A stretch of DNA of 64,000 nt, from assembly GCA_008828725.1 (NCBI GenBank), contig MEHQ01001058.1:504071-568070 (forward strand), given 5' to 3'. Shown here in pieces: positions 33,801 to 44,976 of this stretch (positions are counted from its first letter, which is position 1; the number at the start of each line of letters is the position of its first letter). Source of the stretch: Saccharina japonica (taxonomy: Eukaryota > Sar > Phaeophyceae > Laminariales > Laminariaceae). The position numbers were made by a program, and so were the translations under genes. The notes under the pieces were generated by a model. It saw only the letters and a program-made list of their open reading frames with translations. It had not been told where the DNA came from and searched no databases.

Positions 33801-34724
33801 ACAGAAACCGGAGAAAAAGCGGTACCCGCAGTACAAACACCCGAAATACTTGGAATACTCAGGGTATCAAGAGTATTGGATCCGTAAATACTGCGAGTAC
33901 TCGCAGTATATACTCCCGAAATACATTCCGAGTACTCGCAGTATATACGAGTACTCCCGAAATAATGCCAGTAAAATCTAAGTACTCCAGTTGCCCCCCC
34001 CCGAAAGTAATTTGCTCCAACTCCCATTCGTGGGAACATCCGTGAACGCTTTCTGCAAAGAGATGGGGACGGAATTATCGAAACGGTGCACAGATGGTCG
34101 AAGTATACTTGATAGTTCAAACTCCGAGTATACTGCGCACATGGAGAGCATATTTTGGTACTCCGAGTGCTCGCAGCTCGCAGTACCAACGGACGAAATA
34201 GTGCCAGTCGTGGAAGTACCAGCAGTACAGGAACCTGAAATACGTCAATTACAGCAGTATTTTCTCTCGAAATTTCTTTATTTATTTTACTCCAAAGTAT
34301 TGGGAGCATCTATAAGTTTGTTCCAGGAAACATGTGACAAAAAGGATAATCCGGACTCATCCACTTGTTTGTTCCCTTCTCGCGCTAACCCATCACGGCT
34401 ACGACGAATTGCGCATGGCCCTCCTGGCCTCTCAAGCAAGAGCTGCCTGAGCTGCCGTCAGATAAGCTCTCACAGCAGTGTCGTACATCAGCAGCAAGCA
34501 GTGCCTCACACATACTTTTTTCTCAGAGGCATCGTCAACTGTCAACTTTTGTCAACTGCCATCTAAGCTCCCCATGATAAATCTTGCTTTTGGTGCCTTT
34601 GACGGTCAAACGGATCGATGCGCGAATGTCCCCCAGGTACGAAGGTACGAGGTACGGCGTACAACTTATCCGGCTAACAATCACTGCTGTACGTACGTAT
34701 AATATGATACGAGTAGTGCATCCC

Positions 34725-34785
<61 letters not shown>

Positions 34786-35430
34786 CTGTAGTAGTAGCAG
34801 TAGCAGTAGTAGATGGGGCTTCATGCTACGGCTCGAGCCGTAGTAGTAGTAGTAGTAGTAGTAGTACTGTAGTAGTAGCAGTAGCAGTAGTAGATGGGGC
34901 TTCATGCTACGGCTCTGTTCGAATGGTATTGGGAGAGACGCAGTCGACATTAAGCTGTCGTTTTGGCCCAATGAAACGCTGCTGCTGCTGCTGCTGCTGT
35001 CCTGCTTTCTTGTGCCCGTTGCAGCTGTCTGCTGTCTGCATTTCGGTATGTACGAGTCTGTGTATATACGAGTAGTTCGTTTGTTCCATCTTGTTGTGCA
35101 AGCCACAAAACACGATTTTGAAGAGTATTAAACCAGAGCAGCACCCACCTCAGCCAACGCGAAAGGTAAACCCACGATACCAGCTCCGACGATAGTGTTG
35201 ACGTAGTTAGAGACCGCCCCAGCGGCCGAGCTGTTCCCTGCCGGGTACCTTAGCGCCCTCTCCGCCGTCTCATCGCGATCTGCAAGCCCTATTCCCCCGC
35301 CCACGTCTGTAGTCACGCCCGCTGGGAACACGATGCCTTCCGGCCTCTGGGTCATCTCGAATTCCGATCCGGCTCCATTGCTTTGTGTGCCCACGGCTGC
35401 AGTGCTGCCTTGCGGTGGCATGTCTACCAT
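24819..35430 (-). CDS. SLC38/AVT-type amino-acid transporter A, 5 exons
   Basis: Exons on minus: 35430-35149, 28974-28547, 27737-27419, 26239-26036, 25055-24819, all GT-AG and in phase, 489 aa. The hallmark of the amino-acid/auxin permease family (PF01490) is in exon 1: SSAAGAVSNYVNTIVGAGIV then GLPFALAE. Exon 2 has several membrane segments and GEKTGRLNYEELMADVFGNAG; exon 3 carries TFIRPTIFAGFGAISFAFVC and NETQGNILNNF; exon 4 GQVFTYPMEMYVVRH; exon 5 the last helix, IFMVVFGVTAMVAGVATAVV. About 11 membrane helices are expected. The cytosolic N-terminus is about 60 aa, acidic and Ser/Thr-rich. The family moves neutral or cationic amino acids with H+ or Na+; substrate and membrane here are unknown. 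Intron 1 is 6.2 kb. A second in-frame Met lies three codons after the start. Confidence 0.9.
26440..26840. repeat. 42-bp minisatellite, unit with ACAACTAGTTGCACAACTTT
   Basis: About seven units of 42 bp in intron 3 of transporter A, with more diverged copies upstream. Each unit contains the partial palindrome ACAACTAGTTG. Because 42 is divisible by 3, both strands stay open. Confidence 0.9.
27095..27215. repeat. 30-bp tandem repeat (GTCTGGAGAAAATGCGGCGG)
   Basis: Four to five copies of a 30-bp unit in intron 3 of transporter A, with small variations (GAAAATGCTCGA, GAAATTCTCTA). Confidence 0.85.
27945..28290. repeat. Degenerate tandem repeat, TTCCAAGTAGTTTTTCCCCG
   Basis: About ten imperfect units of roughly 35 bp with the core AATTCCAAGTAGTTT, in intron 2 of transporter A. 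The core resembles the interior of the TTAA MITEs (CTTGGAATTAG reversed). Confidence 0.75.
29095..30170. repeat. Dispersed composite repeat (units a and b), copy 2
   Basis: Unit a restarts at 29100, 29175 and 30060; unit b is 29795-30025. Collinear with 8300-8990, but interrupted by a MITE at 29406-29508. It lies in intron 1 of transporter A. Confidence 0.8.
29406..29508. mobile_element. MITE, TACGGAGGACCATAGTAAAT family, intact copy
   Basis: About 103 bp with inverted ends TACGGAGGACCATAGTAAAT and ATTTACTATGGTCTCCCGTA. The collinear repeat at 8541-8560 reads GCTGCTATCTAGTGTATC without it, so that site acts as a paralogous unoccupied site. Confidence 0.82.
30348..30621. mobile_element. Fold-back element with ~45-bp inverted ends
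   Basis: Left AGCGTTGAGTTCGCACAG to TCGTTTTTCAGCGC and right GCGCTGAAAAACGATCG to GCTCAACGCT are inverted copies. The centre holds three direct 20-bp units CACACCTTGTTCGGTATTAA (30480-30540). No coding capacity seen. Confidence 0.75.
30720..31010. repeat. GATC-rich dispersed repeat, second copy
   Basis: Blocks GTGCAGGATCTCTATGG, GGCTAGATCATACAGATCAT (CAGATCATA repeated about four times) and GATCGGGAATTTAGC match 6060-6310 in order. Confidence 0.7.
31550..31745. mobile_element. MITE, AGGGCCC family, short hairpin form
   Basis: Ends AGGGCCCATATTAACGAG and TCGTTAAAACGGGCCCT are inverted. The centre is a long inverted repeat: TTTTCATTGGTCAACACACG against CGTGTTGACCAATGAAAA. The whole element can fold into one hairpin. 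Confidence 0.8.
32425..32660. repeat. ~235-bp dispersed repeat, copy 1
   Basis: Blocks GGCTAAGGGTATGTTTTACG, GCGGCTCAATCGACTTGG, CAGAGTCTTACAAAGCACAG and GGTCGGAGGGTCGGCTTCAG recur in reverse orientation at about 49085-49320. Confidence 0.65.
32930..34300. repeat. Field of TACTCGGAGTA / GTACTCGCAGTA palindromes
   Basis: About 1.3 kb made of short degenerate units such as GTACTCGCAGTATTTGGGC and ACTCCAAGTACTCCGAGTAT. TACTC and its complement GAGTA alternate throughout, so the region can fold extensively. Longer near-copies: 33110-33240 and 33465-33600. It is in intron 1 of transporter A. Confidence 0.85.
34725..34918. repeat. (TAG)n tract with a duplicated unit
   Basis: About 20 TAG triplets (34727-34785), then two copies of a roughly 70-bp unit with GATGGGGCTTCATGCTACGG, each led by its own TAG run. 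Confidence 0.9.
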
Positions 35431-38400
35431 GGATCAACCCCTTCAGGCACACACATATGCCGTAGACGCTGGCTGTTGTTGTGGTGCTACCGGTGGTGCT
35501 ATTGCCTGCTTGGGAGGCGACCAGCGCTGTTCCCCTTTGTTAGTCGACCAATCACCGCACGAGAACAGAAAATACTACCGAATATTTTTTATCCGAAAAA
35601 TTTCCGCGGAAATTCGGTACATCCTGCTTCGGGCATTTGATTGGAGGAACCAAGAGTACAAGCGGCTCCATCGCCGTTGGTATTTATGCACAACAAGTAC
35701 TTGACCAGTAGGTAAAAATAACCAGCCGAGTATCCTTCATCAACGTCAACAGAACGAGGAGGAGTAGGAGTGGTAGCGTACAGCAGTAGTAGTCACAAGG
35801 CGCGTACGATAGAATGCATGCGCCGGTAATGTAGAATATAAACACGCGCGGCCGATGCGTAAATATGATTACACGAGCACCTTGCAAAGCTAGAGGATCG
35901 ATCGATTTTTTTATGACAAGATGCAAGTATCTTATTAGTAAGCGTAACGACAGCCGGTACGGTACGACTTATACCACCGTACTTGCTGTTACACTGCTGC
36001 TACTGTAACAGGTGAAAACGGGGTAGAGGGCACGGGGTGATAGCGAAGGTAGGGGTATAGCCAAGGAAATAAATACACAAAGCGCGCAACAAGCTACTAT
36101 TAATACTATAGTATAGTGGTGAGTGGTTGTGTGTGTTCTTCGCATGAACCCCCGTCCATTCTACCTGTCGACAAGCACACCCAGTGTCCGTGCTGATTCT
36201 TCATCCTAGCTAGAGAGATACAAGCGCTGTGGTCACAAAACCACCACACAGATATACTACGTACGTTGTAATGCAGTGTACAAGTAGTAAGCAGTAGAAG
36301 AGTAGACAACAATCCATGTATGTATGTAGCAATTGCCATGCCCAGATGCGTTCAGGTTGTATGTGCCAGTAAATAATTACGCGACACACCACATCTTACT
36401 GGGTGTAGGATAAGGATTGATATATACCCGCCACGTTCAAAGCAGCAGCGTAGTCAGTCTCCGAGAATATACACTGTAGGCGAGTGGTATTTGCATGCCA
36501 TTTCATACGATCAAAGAGGGACTGACGCGTGCTACTATCTGTGGGTAAAGGATGTGTCCTCTATCATTAAAGGCGGTGTGGTGTGCCAAAAAGTCAATAT
36601 GACCGGCTTATAGAGGGAAGCCGCCTTATTCATTTCAGGTCATGAGCGCCATTCCCCAGTCGCGCCAAGATATTATGACCGCCTTATATCGGGATGCCGC
36701 CTAACTCAGACCGCCTTATTGGGGGACCCCTACTGTTATGTACGAGTAAGTACGATATACTTGTAGCACCAATTTTTTCTTGAGGCTCCTCAGTCACTTG
36801 ATGGTAGTATGGGAGTTCTACACCTCGACAAAACTGACGTTATTTGAGAAAAGTGTGAAACCCAATGAACTACTTTGTCCTATCGTAACCTAGGTACTCA
36901 CGAAAAATAATGTGCAACATAATTAACCCTAACCCTAACCCTAATTGTGAGATTCGGGGTAGTTCTTCAGTTGACGAGTGTCCTAATAGTTCGTAATAGT
37001 CAGAAACGTTTCGGGCCAAAAAGTGTTGACTACATCATTCCGGCCCGTACAAAAAAACGCAACAGGGAACTTCGTAACTCGTCATCAATATCAAAGTGTG
37101 TCCTTCGCTTTGTAGTGCGAATTTTGTCGCCTCTCTGGTGATCTAGCGGCACTTCTCGCGCTTTGACTTTCATGCGTCGCCCACAACGGCGTTATACATT
37201 TACGTAGGCATCGCCGTTGCACACCATCAGTCACTACCTACCGTATAAATCGTGCTTTTATGCCAACGAAGGAAATTCAACGAGGAAGGTATCACGTCCA
37301 AGACCTTGTCGCACTGGCAAATAGCAAACCTCGTCGAGCCCCGAGCATGCACTACTATGAGCCCCGAGCATGCACTACTATAGGGGGCTCAGACTTTCAA
37401 AATAACCCGACAGTTTCAGTGTAGTCCCCCAAGAGCGAGGAGCGTCGATCTATAAAATTTGTCACGCTTCCATCATGAGAGTATTTCTCAATATCGAATG
37501 CTATTATTCGACAAACTCGTAAATTCCTCCACTGCACCCCCCTCGCCCCCCAACGAACTGCGTATACCAGGCACACCACGAGTCTTCCCACTCTATTGCA
37601 CTTACTTGTTGTGTTGTGGTTGTGTCCTATAATATCGAACTATCGAACTTTGTCTATCTGCTTGATCGTGATGAAAGCAAGGGGCGGACCCATCAGGCCA
37701 TTAAGCAACGCCGTAGCTATGACTTCACCCTGAAATTAGTACCAAAACTATGTATACCTCCAAATACAACAGCGACAACGCAGCGTAACACGCATGACAA
37801 GACAGCAGCAGCAGCTTTACTTTACCGTGCACTTGACCTACCAGTAATAAATCCACAGACAACAGCAAAGCAGCTACACGCATAATAAACAGAAGCAGCT
37901 CCACCAATCATAAAATATACTTCGAAAACACAGACCAACACGAAAGCTGTGGACAGGAAGTACTTTAGTACACCTGTACACCGACTTCTATCTCATGAGT
38001 GCCTATGTAGGCTTAGACGCGTCCATGTCTCTCCTATTACTACTACACACCACCTGTGCTTTCTACAAAAACAGCGCGCAAACGCCGTTCCCCGCCCCCC
38101 AGGGGAAACACAATCGCAACATCAACACCAACACCACAGTCTTTTCGTAGCATCGATTCTAAGTCGGGCATCTCTTTCAGCGCACGCTCGTGTCAGGCAG
38201 GTCTTACGGCGCACGCCCGTGATTCCCTACCATTCGTCCTCGTCAGCATGGCAAGGAGGGGCCCGACTGCCATGTGTAATCTACCCACCCATAAACACGC
38301 CTATCGTGCACAACGACAAAAGCGGTGGTTTTGGCGCAAGCACTATAAGCCTCGATCACCATGGCGTGCTGTGTGCTGTTTGTCCAATAACCAGACACAG

Positions 38401-38510
38401 AGCGAAGCACCAACAAAACTCGGACCATCATACGTAGCGTAGCTGTCTGTGCTACAACCAAAACAGAGAGCGAAGCTACTCGCAACGAGAAAGAGACAGA
38501 GAGAATCTCG
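35431..38510. other. Intergenic region between transporters A and B
   Basis: No gene recognised. It has a short TAACCC run (36922-36942), inverted blocks around 36590-36715 (AAGCCGCCTTA, CCGCCTTATA) and spacer. It should hold the promoter of A and the 3' flank of B. Confidence 0.55.
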
Positions 38511-41500
38511 TTAGGCACTCGTCTGCGACAACTCGTACAGTATCGCTGTGCTGACCCCTGCAACCATCATAAAGACCCCGAACACCACCATAAAAACGGG
38601 AATGTAAAAGCTCCGCAACGCCCGAAGCCGTTCTCCAAGCACAGGGTTGTACTCAGGAGAGTCTTTCTTCCACAGGGCCAGCGCTTCTCGCAGCTCCGCT
38701 TCGTGAAGCTTAATGTGCAGGGTTGGGGGTATGATAAACCCGATCATCTGTTGCACCGTCGGCGAGAGTTTTTGAAAGTGGAAATGAGACATGCAATGTT
38801 TGAAAAGGTGGGAAAAGGACAAGCAACGCTCAAACGTAGGAAAGGGGATGAACAATGTGGCGGTAATTGTTGGGGGATGGGGGGGCGTGGGGTCACAGAG
38901 GGTGACAACAAGCCCCTGGAAGCTCCCGCTGCCCCCCTCTCTCCTACGGGGAAAATTTTCGCCACGGGGCTGTTCGACTACACACGAGGCTGTTCGACTA
39001 CCCACGATATCCATCTCCGCACGCACAGAACAAAGAGGGTAACTTTCTTCGAGTAAAAAAAACGCGCCACACCTGAATGCAGCACCAATCTCTTGGGAGA
39101 GAAAAACAGCAGCAATGGTGCTCTCTTCGTGACCACCTGCTTTTCGAGCCCAACTAAAGCAGGAGCGCTCTACGAGCGAATTGAGCGCCTACATATATTA
39201 TATCATGCGCACAAGCACACCAGTGGTCGCCGAGCTTTCGACGCAGGCTATAGCCTGCATGCACCAAGCACCCACAAAAGCGCATGCGGCGTGATCTACT
39301 ACATCGCCAGCGATACTCACACTTCCGGCGAAAGCACCGAAAATCTCCAGGATGGACCCGAGGTTGCTCGTAGCTAAAGCCAGGATCATGGTTCCAGACC
39401 AGATCAAGACGGTTATCCAGAAATGGCGGTGCGACGTCCTCGGTCCCTTTCCTAACAAGGTTTGGAAAATCGCGACGTCTAGGAGGTGCCTTGCCACGTA
39501 CATCTCTACCGGGTAGGTGAAGACCTGTCAAAGAGACATCATCAAAACATCGGGGGGAAAACACGCAGACGACGACCGCAGAGGGGGAGGGGGGAGAGGC
39601 CGTGGGGAGTTAACAATACTTGATAAACGCCGTGATAAGTTGGAAATCCCCTGAAATTTGTTTTCAGCGCAGCAGGACGATTTCGCGGTCGGTGTTATCG
39701 GCTCAATGGCAAGGCGGTGTTGTTCCATTGCTTTGGTGCGCCCCCTCTCCCTCATGCAAGACGGATGGGTTTTGAAGGGATGGGTGGACTCTAAAATGAT
39801 GGGATGAATAGGTTTTGACGGGGTAAATAGATTATAACAGGGTGGATGGATTTTTAACGGGAGTACTGAATGTTGACGGGATGCATTGTTTTTGACTGGA
39901 TTAATCGTTTTTTAGGCGGGATGAATGGATTTTGACGGAACCTGCGAGAAAAAAAGGTACCTACCTGAACGAGTCGGCCGATAAAAATATTAATCCTCTC
40001 CTGGCATGGGGTTGGCGGACTACCAGGTATACCGTAGCCCCCCGACAGTGCTGCATACTACAGTTTAGTACACGGCAAAGAGAAAATGCCGCCATCACTC
40101 CGTTGCATCCGTCAAAAGATAGAATCAGCAAAACGAAAGGCGAATGTCGCCAAAAACGGGAAGTAGCATAATCATCACCCGACCATTTTGACTACGTACG
40201 CAGGCTAATACACCACGGCAGCCTCAGCAGAACTCGTCGCCAAAACTAACGGACAACGACAGGATTGGAGCTGAAAAAAGGCGCTGACACCAATAGGCAG
40301 ACGGCGGCTCACCATCGTCACCGCCAAAAACGCTCGCGCAAAGTTTGCAGGCGCATGCTCCGGCGCGAAGTTGTTGAGAATGTTCCCCTGCGTCTCGTTC
40401 GCGAAACTCAGGAACCCGCCCAGGGCAAGAATTAGCCCCATCACCAAGGCGATGGACACGGACCACCGCGACACGCCAGCCCAGCGTTCCGAGCCCCCCT
40501 TAGCCATGCTCCGGTACACGAGGAACGACGAGTGCTGACAAACAAACGCGAATGATATCGCCCCGAAGCCGGCGAAGACAGTGGGCCGAATGAAGGTGTA
40601 GATTTCCGACCGATCGATGCGAGGGTTTTCACTACGAATGCGGCGTTCGACGGAGACAAAAGCACACGGGCAGCAGGGGAAAGCAGAGGAAACGAGAGCG
40701 GTCAAAACAGGCATTAGGGCGGGGGGGCACTCGATGCTACGCGGGAGGAAAGGCGTTTCGTAGGCAGTTTCTGTTATTCCTTGAAGAAAATTGAGCCTTG
40801 TCACGAGCAACAAAATACTTTTCTGCAGGGCGCGCCAATCTCTGCTATCGGATAAGACTCGCAAAATGTGCTGGCACTTATCACCGTATGTAGAGCTATG
40901 CGGGGCTGACTCTGATCAGACGATAGACTCTCACCCTTGCTACTGGTTGCTCTGGGCTTTGAACTCAGGCTGGTGAATCTATATAGCACAAGGCACTTTT
41001 TCTGAGTCTTGTTCCGTTGCCGAAAACGCGAGAGAGAGCGCGAGTTGGCAAACACCGATGAAAATTGACGACCAGTGGGCATGCTGAATCGTATGCGCGA
41101 CCTAACTGAAGGCAGGTAACGGGGGGGGGAGAAGGGGTGACACCTGTGACCACGGCTTATTATCCAGAACGCCGTTGGGGGGTAAAACCTCCCAGGAGTT
41201 GCAAAGCGGTGGCCGAAAATTAGTAGAAGACATAAATTGCAAGGAGAAATTCCCACTGCAAGGCCGGAACGAAGCTCTGCTCTGCCCAATCCACACTCGC
41301 CGCTCTTCGGCGCGACGCAGTCACGAAAGTCCGCTAGTACATAATTGACGATTCGCCAGTCGGTGTGCCTCAGGGCTGGACCCCTCCTCCCCTTCCCCGT
41401 CCCGGGGATAAATCGATCGTTGTACAGCCCACGACGAGGGAGCCTCTTCCAACCATCTTAGGAGAGAAACACTATCATAGAGTACTGGCCCCCCAGTCCC

Positions 41501-44500
41501 TTCAACAAAACACTGGCAAAAACCACACCAAGTACACAGTCTCTCGAAAGGGATACGTGGTCAATGGGTCAAATGACTACAAGCAAAAAATGAGTACGCC
41601 CTCCACCTCCCCCCCGGCCCCTGCGACAAAACACTGGCGAAAAACTGCACTATGTACACAGCCCCCCCCCCCGCCGTTTCTCAGTTTATGCACACTTCGT
41701 GCTTTTTTGGGACCTTACCTGGCCTCGCCGGGTCCGGCGATGATAACAATGAACGTCAGCACCAGGTCTGACAGAACACTGACGAAAGACGTGAAGGAAA
41801 GCTTGCTCAGGTCCCGGAGAAGAGACACAGGCAGAATGAAAAACGCCCCGACCACGAAGATCACCCAGTTCCGCTCAGCGAGCGTCCCGTCCGTTAGCCC
41901 CGCAGCAAAGAGGACCTGCGGGATCGTGTCTCCCACGACGACGAGGTAGGCGGACATGGCCCCGAAAGCAAAAACGCCTGCGAAGAAGCAAAACGCGTAA
42001 CTGCCGGTTTTGCCGAAGACAGCCGCCACGAGCTCCTCGTAGTTAAGCCGCCCCGTCTTTTCGCCCGCGTTGATGAGCATCGTGGTGGCCTGGAAAGTGA
42101 GGAACGCAGCCAAGCACAGCAAGATCACGCCCGCCTCCAGCCCGCTCTGTCGAAATAAGGCGTGTTTATGGTTCGACAGCAAGGGGGACGGGGAGTTGGG
42201 GCGAGAAGAAAAAGGGGCGGTGGGGTAAGAGGGGTGGGAAGATGTGGCAGTTGAGGGGCGGCGCAAGGTTGAGTTGGGGTGCTTCGTCAACGTCAGCGCT
42301 AGGGTGCGGAAAATTAACAAAAAAAGCTCGTAAAATCAGGCGGGCATACGCTCGAGCCGAAGAAGCAGGCAGGCGCTGACGGCAGGGGAAGCTACCCCCT
42401 TCAAAGCCGCACACACCCACCCACATTTTGGACCGCACCCACCGTATGGGGACAAAGCACTTGAAATTAGAGTAGGCTAATGATTGAAGCGGTGCAAGGG
42501 TTCAATATTTTTAAGGGCATAACCGAAAATTCCAACTTCATGAAAGCAGAACAAAGCGGAAGATTGGACAAAATAAACTATCTGGGACATCTGGAGCGAT
42601 CCAATGAATGTTATCATGCTATATAGTAGGAAGCGTTATGGGCAGGGGATAGGGGATATATGCTTTGGGTAGAGGAAGTACTGTGGGTGAGGTTGTACTC
42701 AGAAGAAAAGCAAGCACCGGTCACACCAAAAGCGTGTCTAAGGACATCTATACAAGTGCATACCTGGTATATCAGAAACATTTCGCACCCTGAGCGGGAC
42801 CGGTGTCGGAGCGGCGAGCTCTTTGTCACCGAGGCAGCGCTGCGCCGTCCAGGGCTGTACAGACCTTGGCCCACCTCGGCAATATGGTTGAACTCTACTA
42901 GTCTTAAAAACCTATACCCGTAACGTTAAGCCCGACAGTCTGGGTAACTTCTTGGAATGTTCTATTAATAGGATGTAAGGAGAAGTCAGTGTGGACTATC
43001 AACCATAATGTCAAAGCTGAGACAAGTCCCAAGCATTAGTACCCGTGCCTCCACGACCTGGTATAGCGAGAGTCCACGGCTTAGAGGAGGAGAGAGGGCT
43101 GCTGCCCTGCCACGTGGAGCACGAAGGGCTGCCCGTTCGAGTTGCACGGCACAGGCTCAGTCAGCATAGCGGAGGTTACCGTGGCAGCTCAGGTCGGCAA
43201 GACGCCATCCCCACGCGCGACGCCGCCAGGGGCAGTACAAACTCCCCAATAACCGTTTTCAGGTTTTCGTACGGTCTTGATCTTGATGAAAGCGGTCTTA
43301 TACGAAGCTGTCGCCACTCGAGGCTAATGAATTGACTCCTTTGTAGGTGCCGTATGGTCAACATATTATTGGGAAAAGCGTACCTCCCTTCTCATACTAT
43401 TAATACTACTTGATACCCTGGCACTTGACAACAACCATCTCATCGTCGACGCCATTATGGAGGTCGCCTCCGCAGATGATGTCGGCCGTGTCGGGGTCTT
43501 GGACAGGGTTGGCCGAGGCCTTGACGCGCACTCTTCTTGTATGTGGCAAGGAGGTGCCTCCACAAAACATCCCTCGCATCTCGCAAGGAGATATCTCATA
43601 GGTAAGAGTGTGGGAGTGGGGTCGTTCTCGTAGAGGACCCTTCACTCCCTGGTACGAGCGTTCTGGGTTTGTATTCCCGAACGTCAACCATATGAAGACC
43701 ATCCATGATGGCAGGTCTCGTATACTGGACGTTGGTTAACGTATCTTCATGGTTGGCATTTGTGATCAGAAGTTGACGATGTCTACGTACCCTATCCTCC
43801 ACAAACAGGCTCAAATATAATGTCTAGAACGGTTCGCGGAACGATGCAAGAAGACCGCATTTCTACGTACTGTAGTTCTTTTATCTTGTCAGAACAACCC
43901 TCTGCTCGTAAGCCTAGTCTTTTCTTTCGCCGTAACGCAGAGCTAGGGTCTCATACCATGCCCCCCCATCCCCTATATTATACAGGTTGGGTTGGCGTCG
44001 GTTGGCAACGACACCGTAAAACACGCCGCTCACTACGTACATGAGCTACGTAGACCACCAGGGTACTTTTTTTTTTTTTTTCGCGGTCGATCACAGCTGG
44101 CGGTCGAGTTAGATAATTTGTGCGGAGTGGAGAACCTTTCCTTCGCACAAAGGGAATGGTCGTATCACGTAGTGTTTATGTCAAGACACCCATGAGGCAG
44201 TTACATAGTACTCCCATTACCCATTACTGTCTCGGCCACACCGGAATTAAATTAACTCATTGAAGCTGTCATCCATATGCAAGTCCGCCTCACAAGCGGT
44301 TCTTAGTAGGATGCAGCTCACCCTTGATGCGACTCGCCCAACACCTCACGGCGCTTCGCGCTTGGTGCTGGCAATGTCTGCCTGGTCGGTGGAAACCCGA
44401 CATGCTCCGTCCTGGCATTGTATATAGGAATGCAAGGGTCTACGTATGGTCATACGACTACGAGTACGGCCATGCATGAATATGCAGCGGTATACAGCAG

Positions 44501-44942
44501 TACGAGTACTCGGAGTAAATATACTCATCATACTCGTAGACAAACTTACTAATATTCCCAGTGACTTTAGTTACTGGGCTCTGTCGCGGAAATTATTTAA
44601 TTTCCCAAATCCCCTGCCTTTCAACTCTGTTTCGAGGTCTAATTCCATCTTTTTTTAGTAATCCCCTCCCCTACTTAGTTCGACTCCAAACACGATTTGG
44701 CTCTGTAGCCCATCAATCCATCTACGCCATGTTGTACCTGGTATAAAAATATGGATCTGTGACATTTGGCTAGATAAAGTTATACTGATTCAATACTTAA
44801 CCTAGCTTGGTAGTATAGCTCTGGGTCGAGTCGGTTATGGTGACGGGCGAACTTGTACTGAGCTTTAATACATGGGAAGTGCAACTGTGCAAAGCGACGG
44901 CGCAGCCACCTGACGATAACGTGGAGGACTGCTGCAGCAGCG

Positions 44943-44976
<34 letters not shown>

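Noticed and set aside
34681-35106. Poly-Tyr or poly-Ser frames
   Set aside because: Translations of the TAG/AGT microsatellite.
36560-36735. Possible inverted-repeat element with CCGCCTTATA blocks
   Set aside because: Blocks are partly direct and partly inverted, and no clear ends could be fixed.
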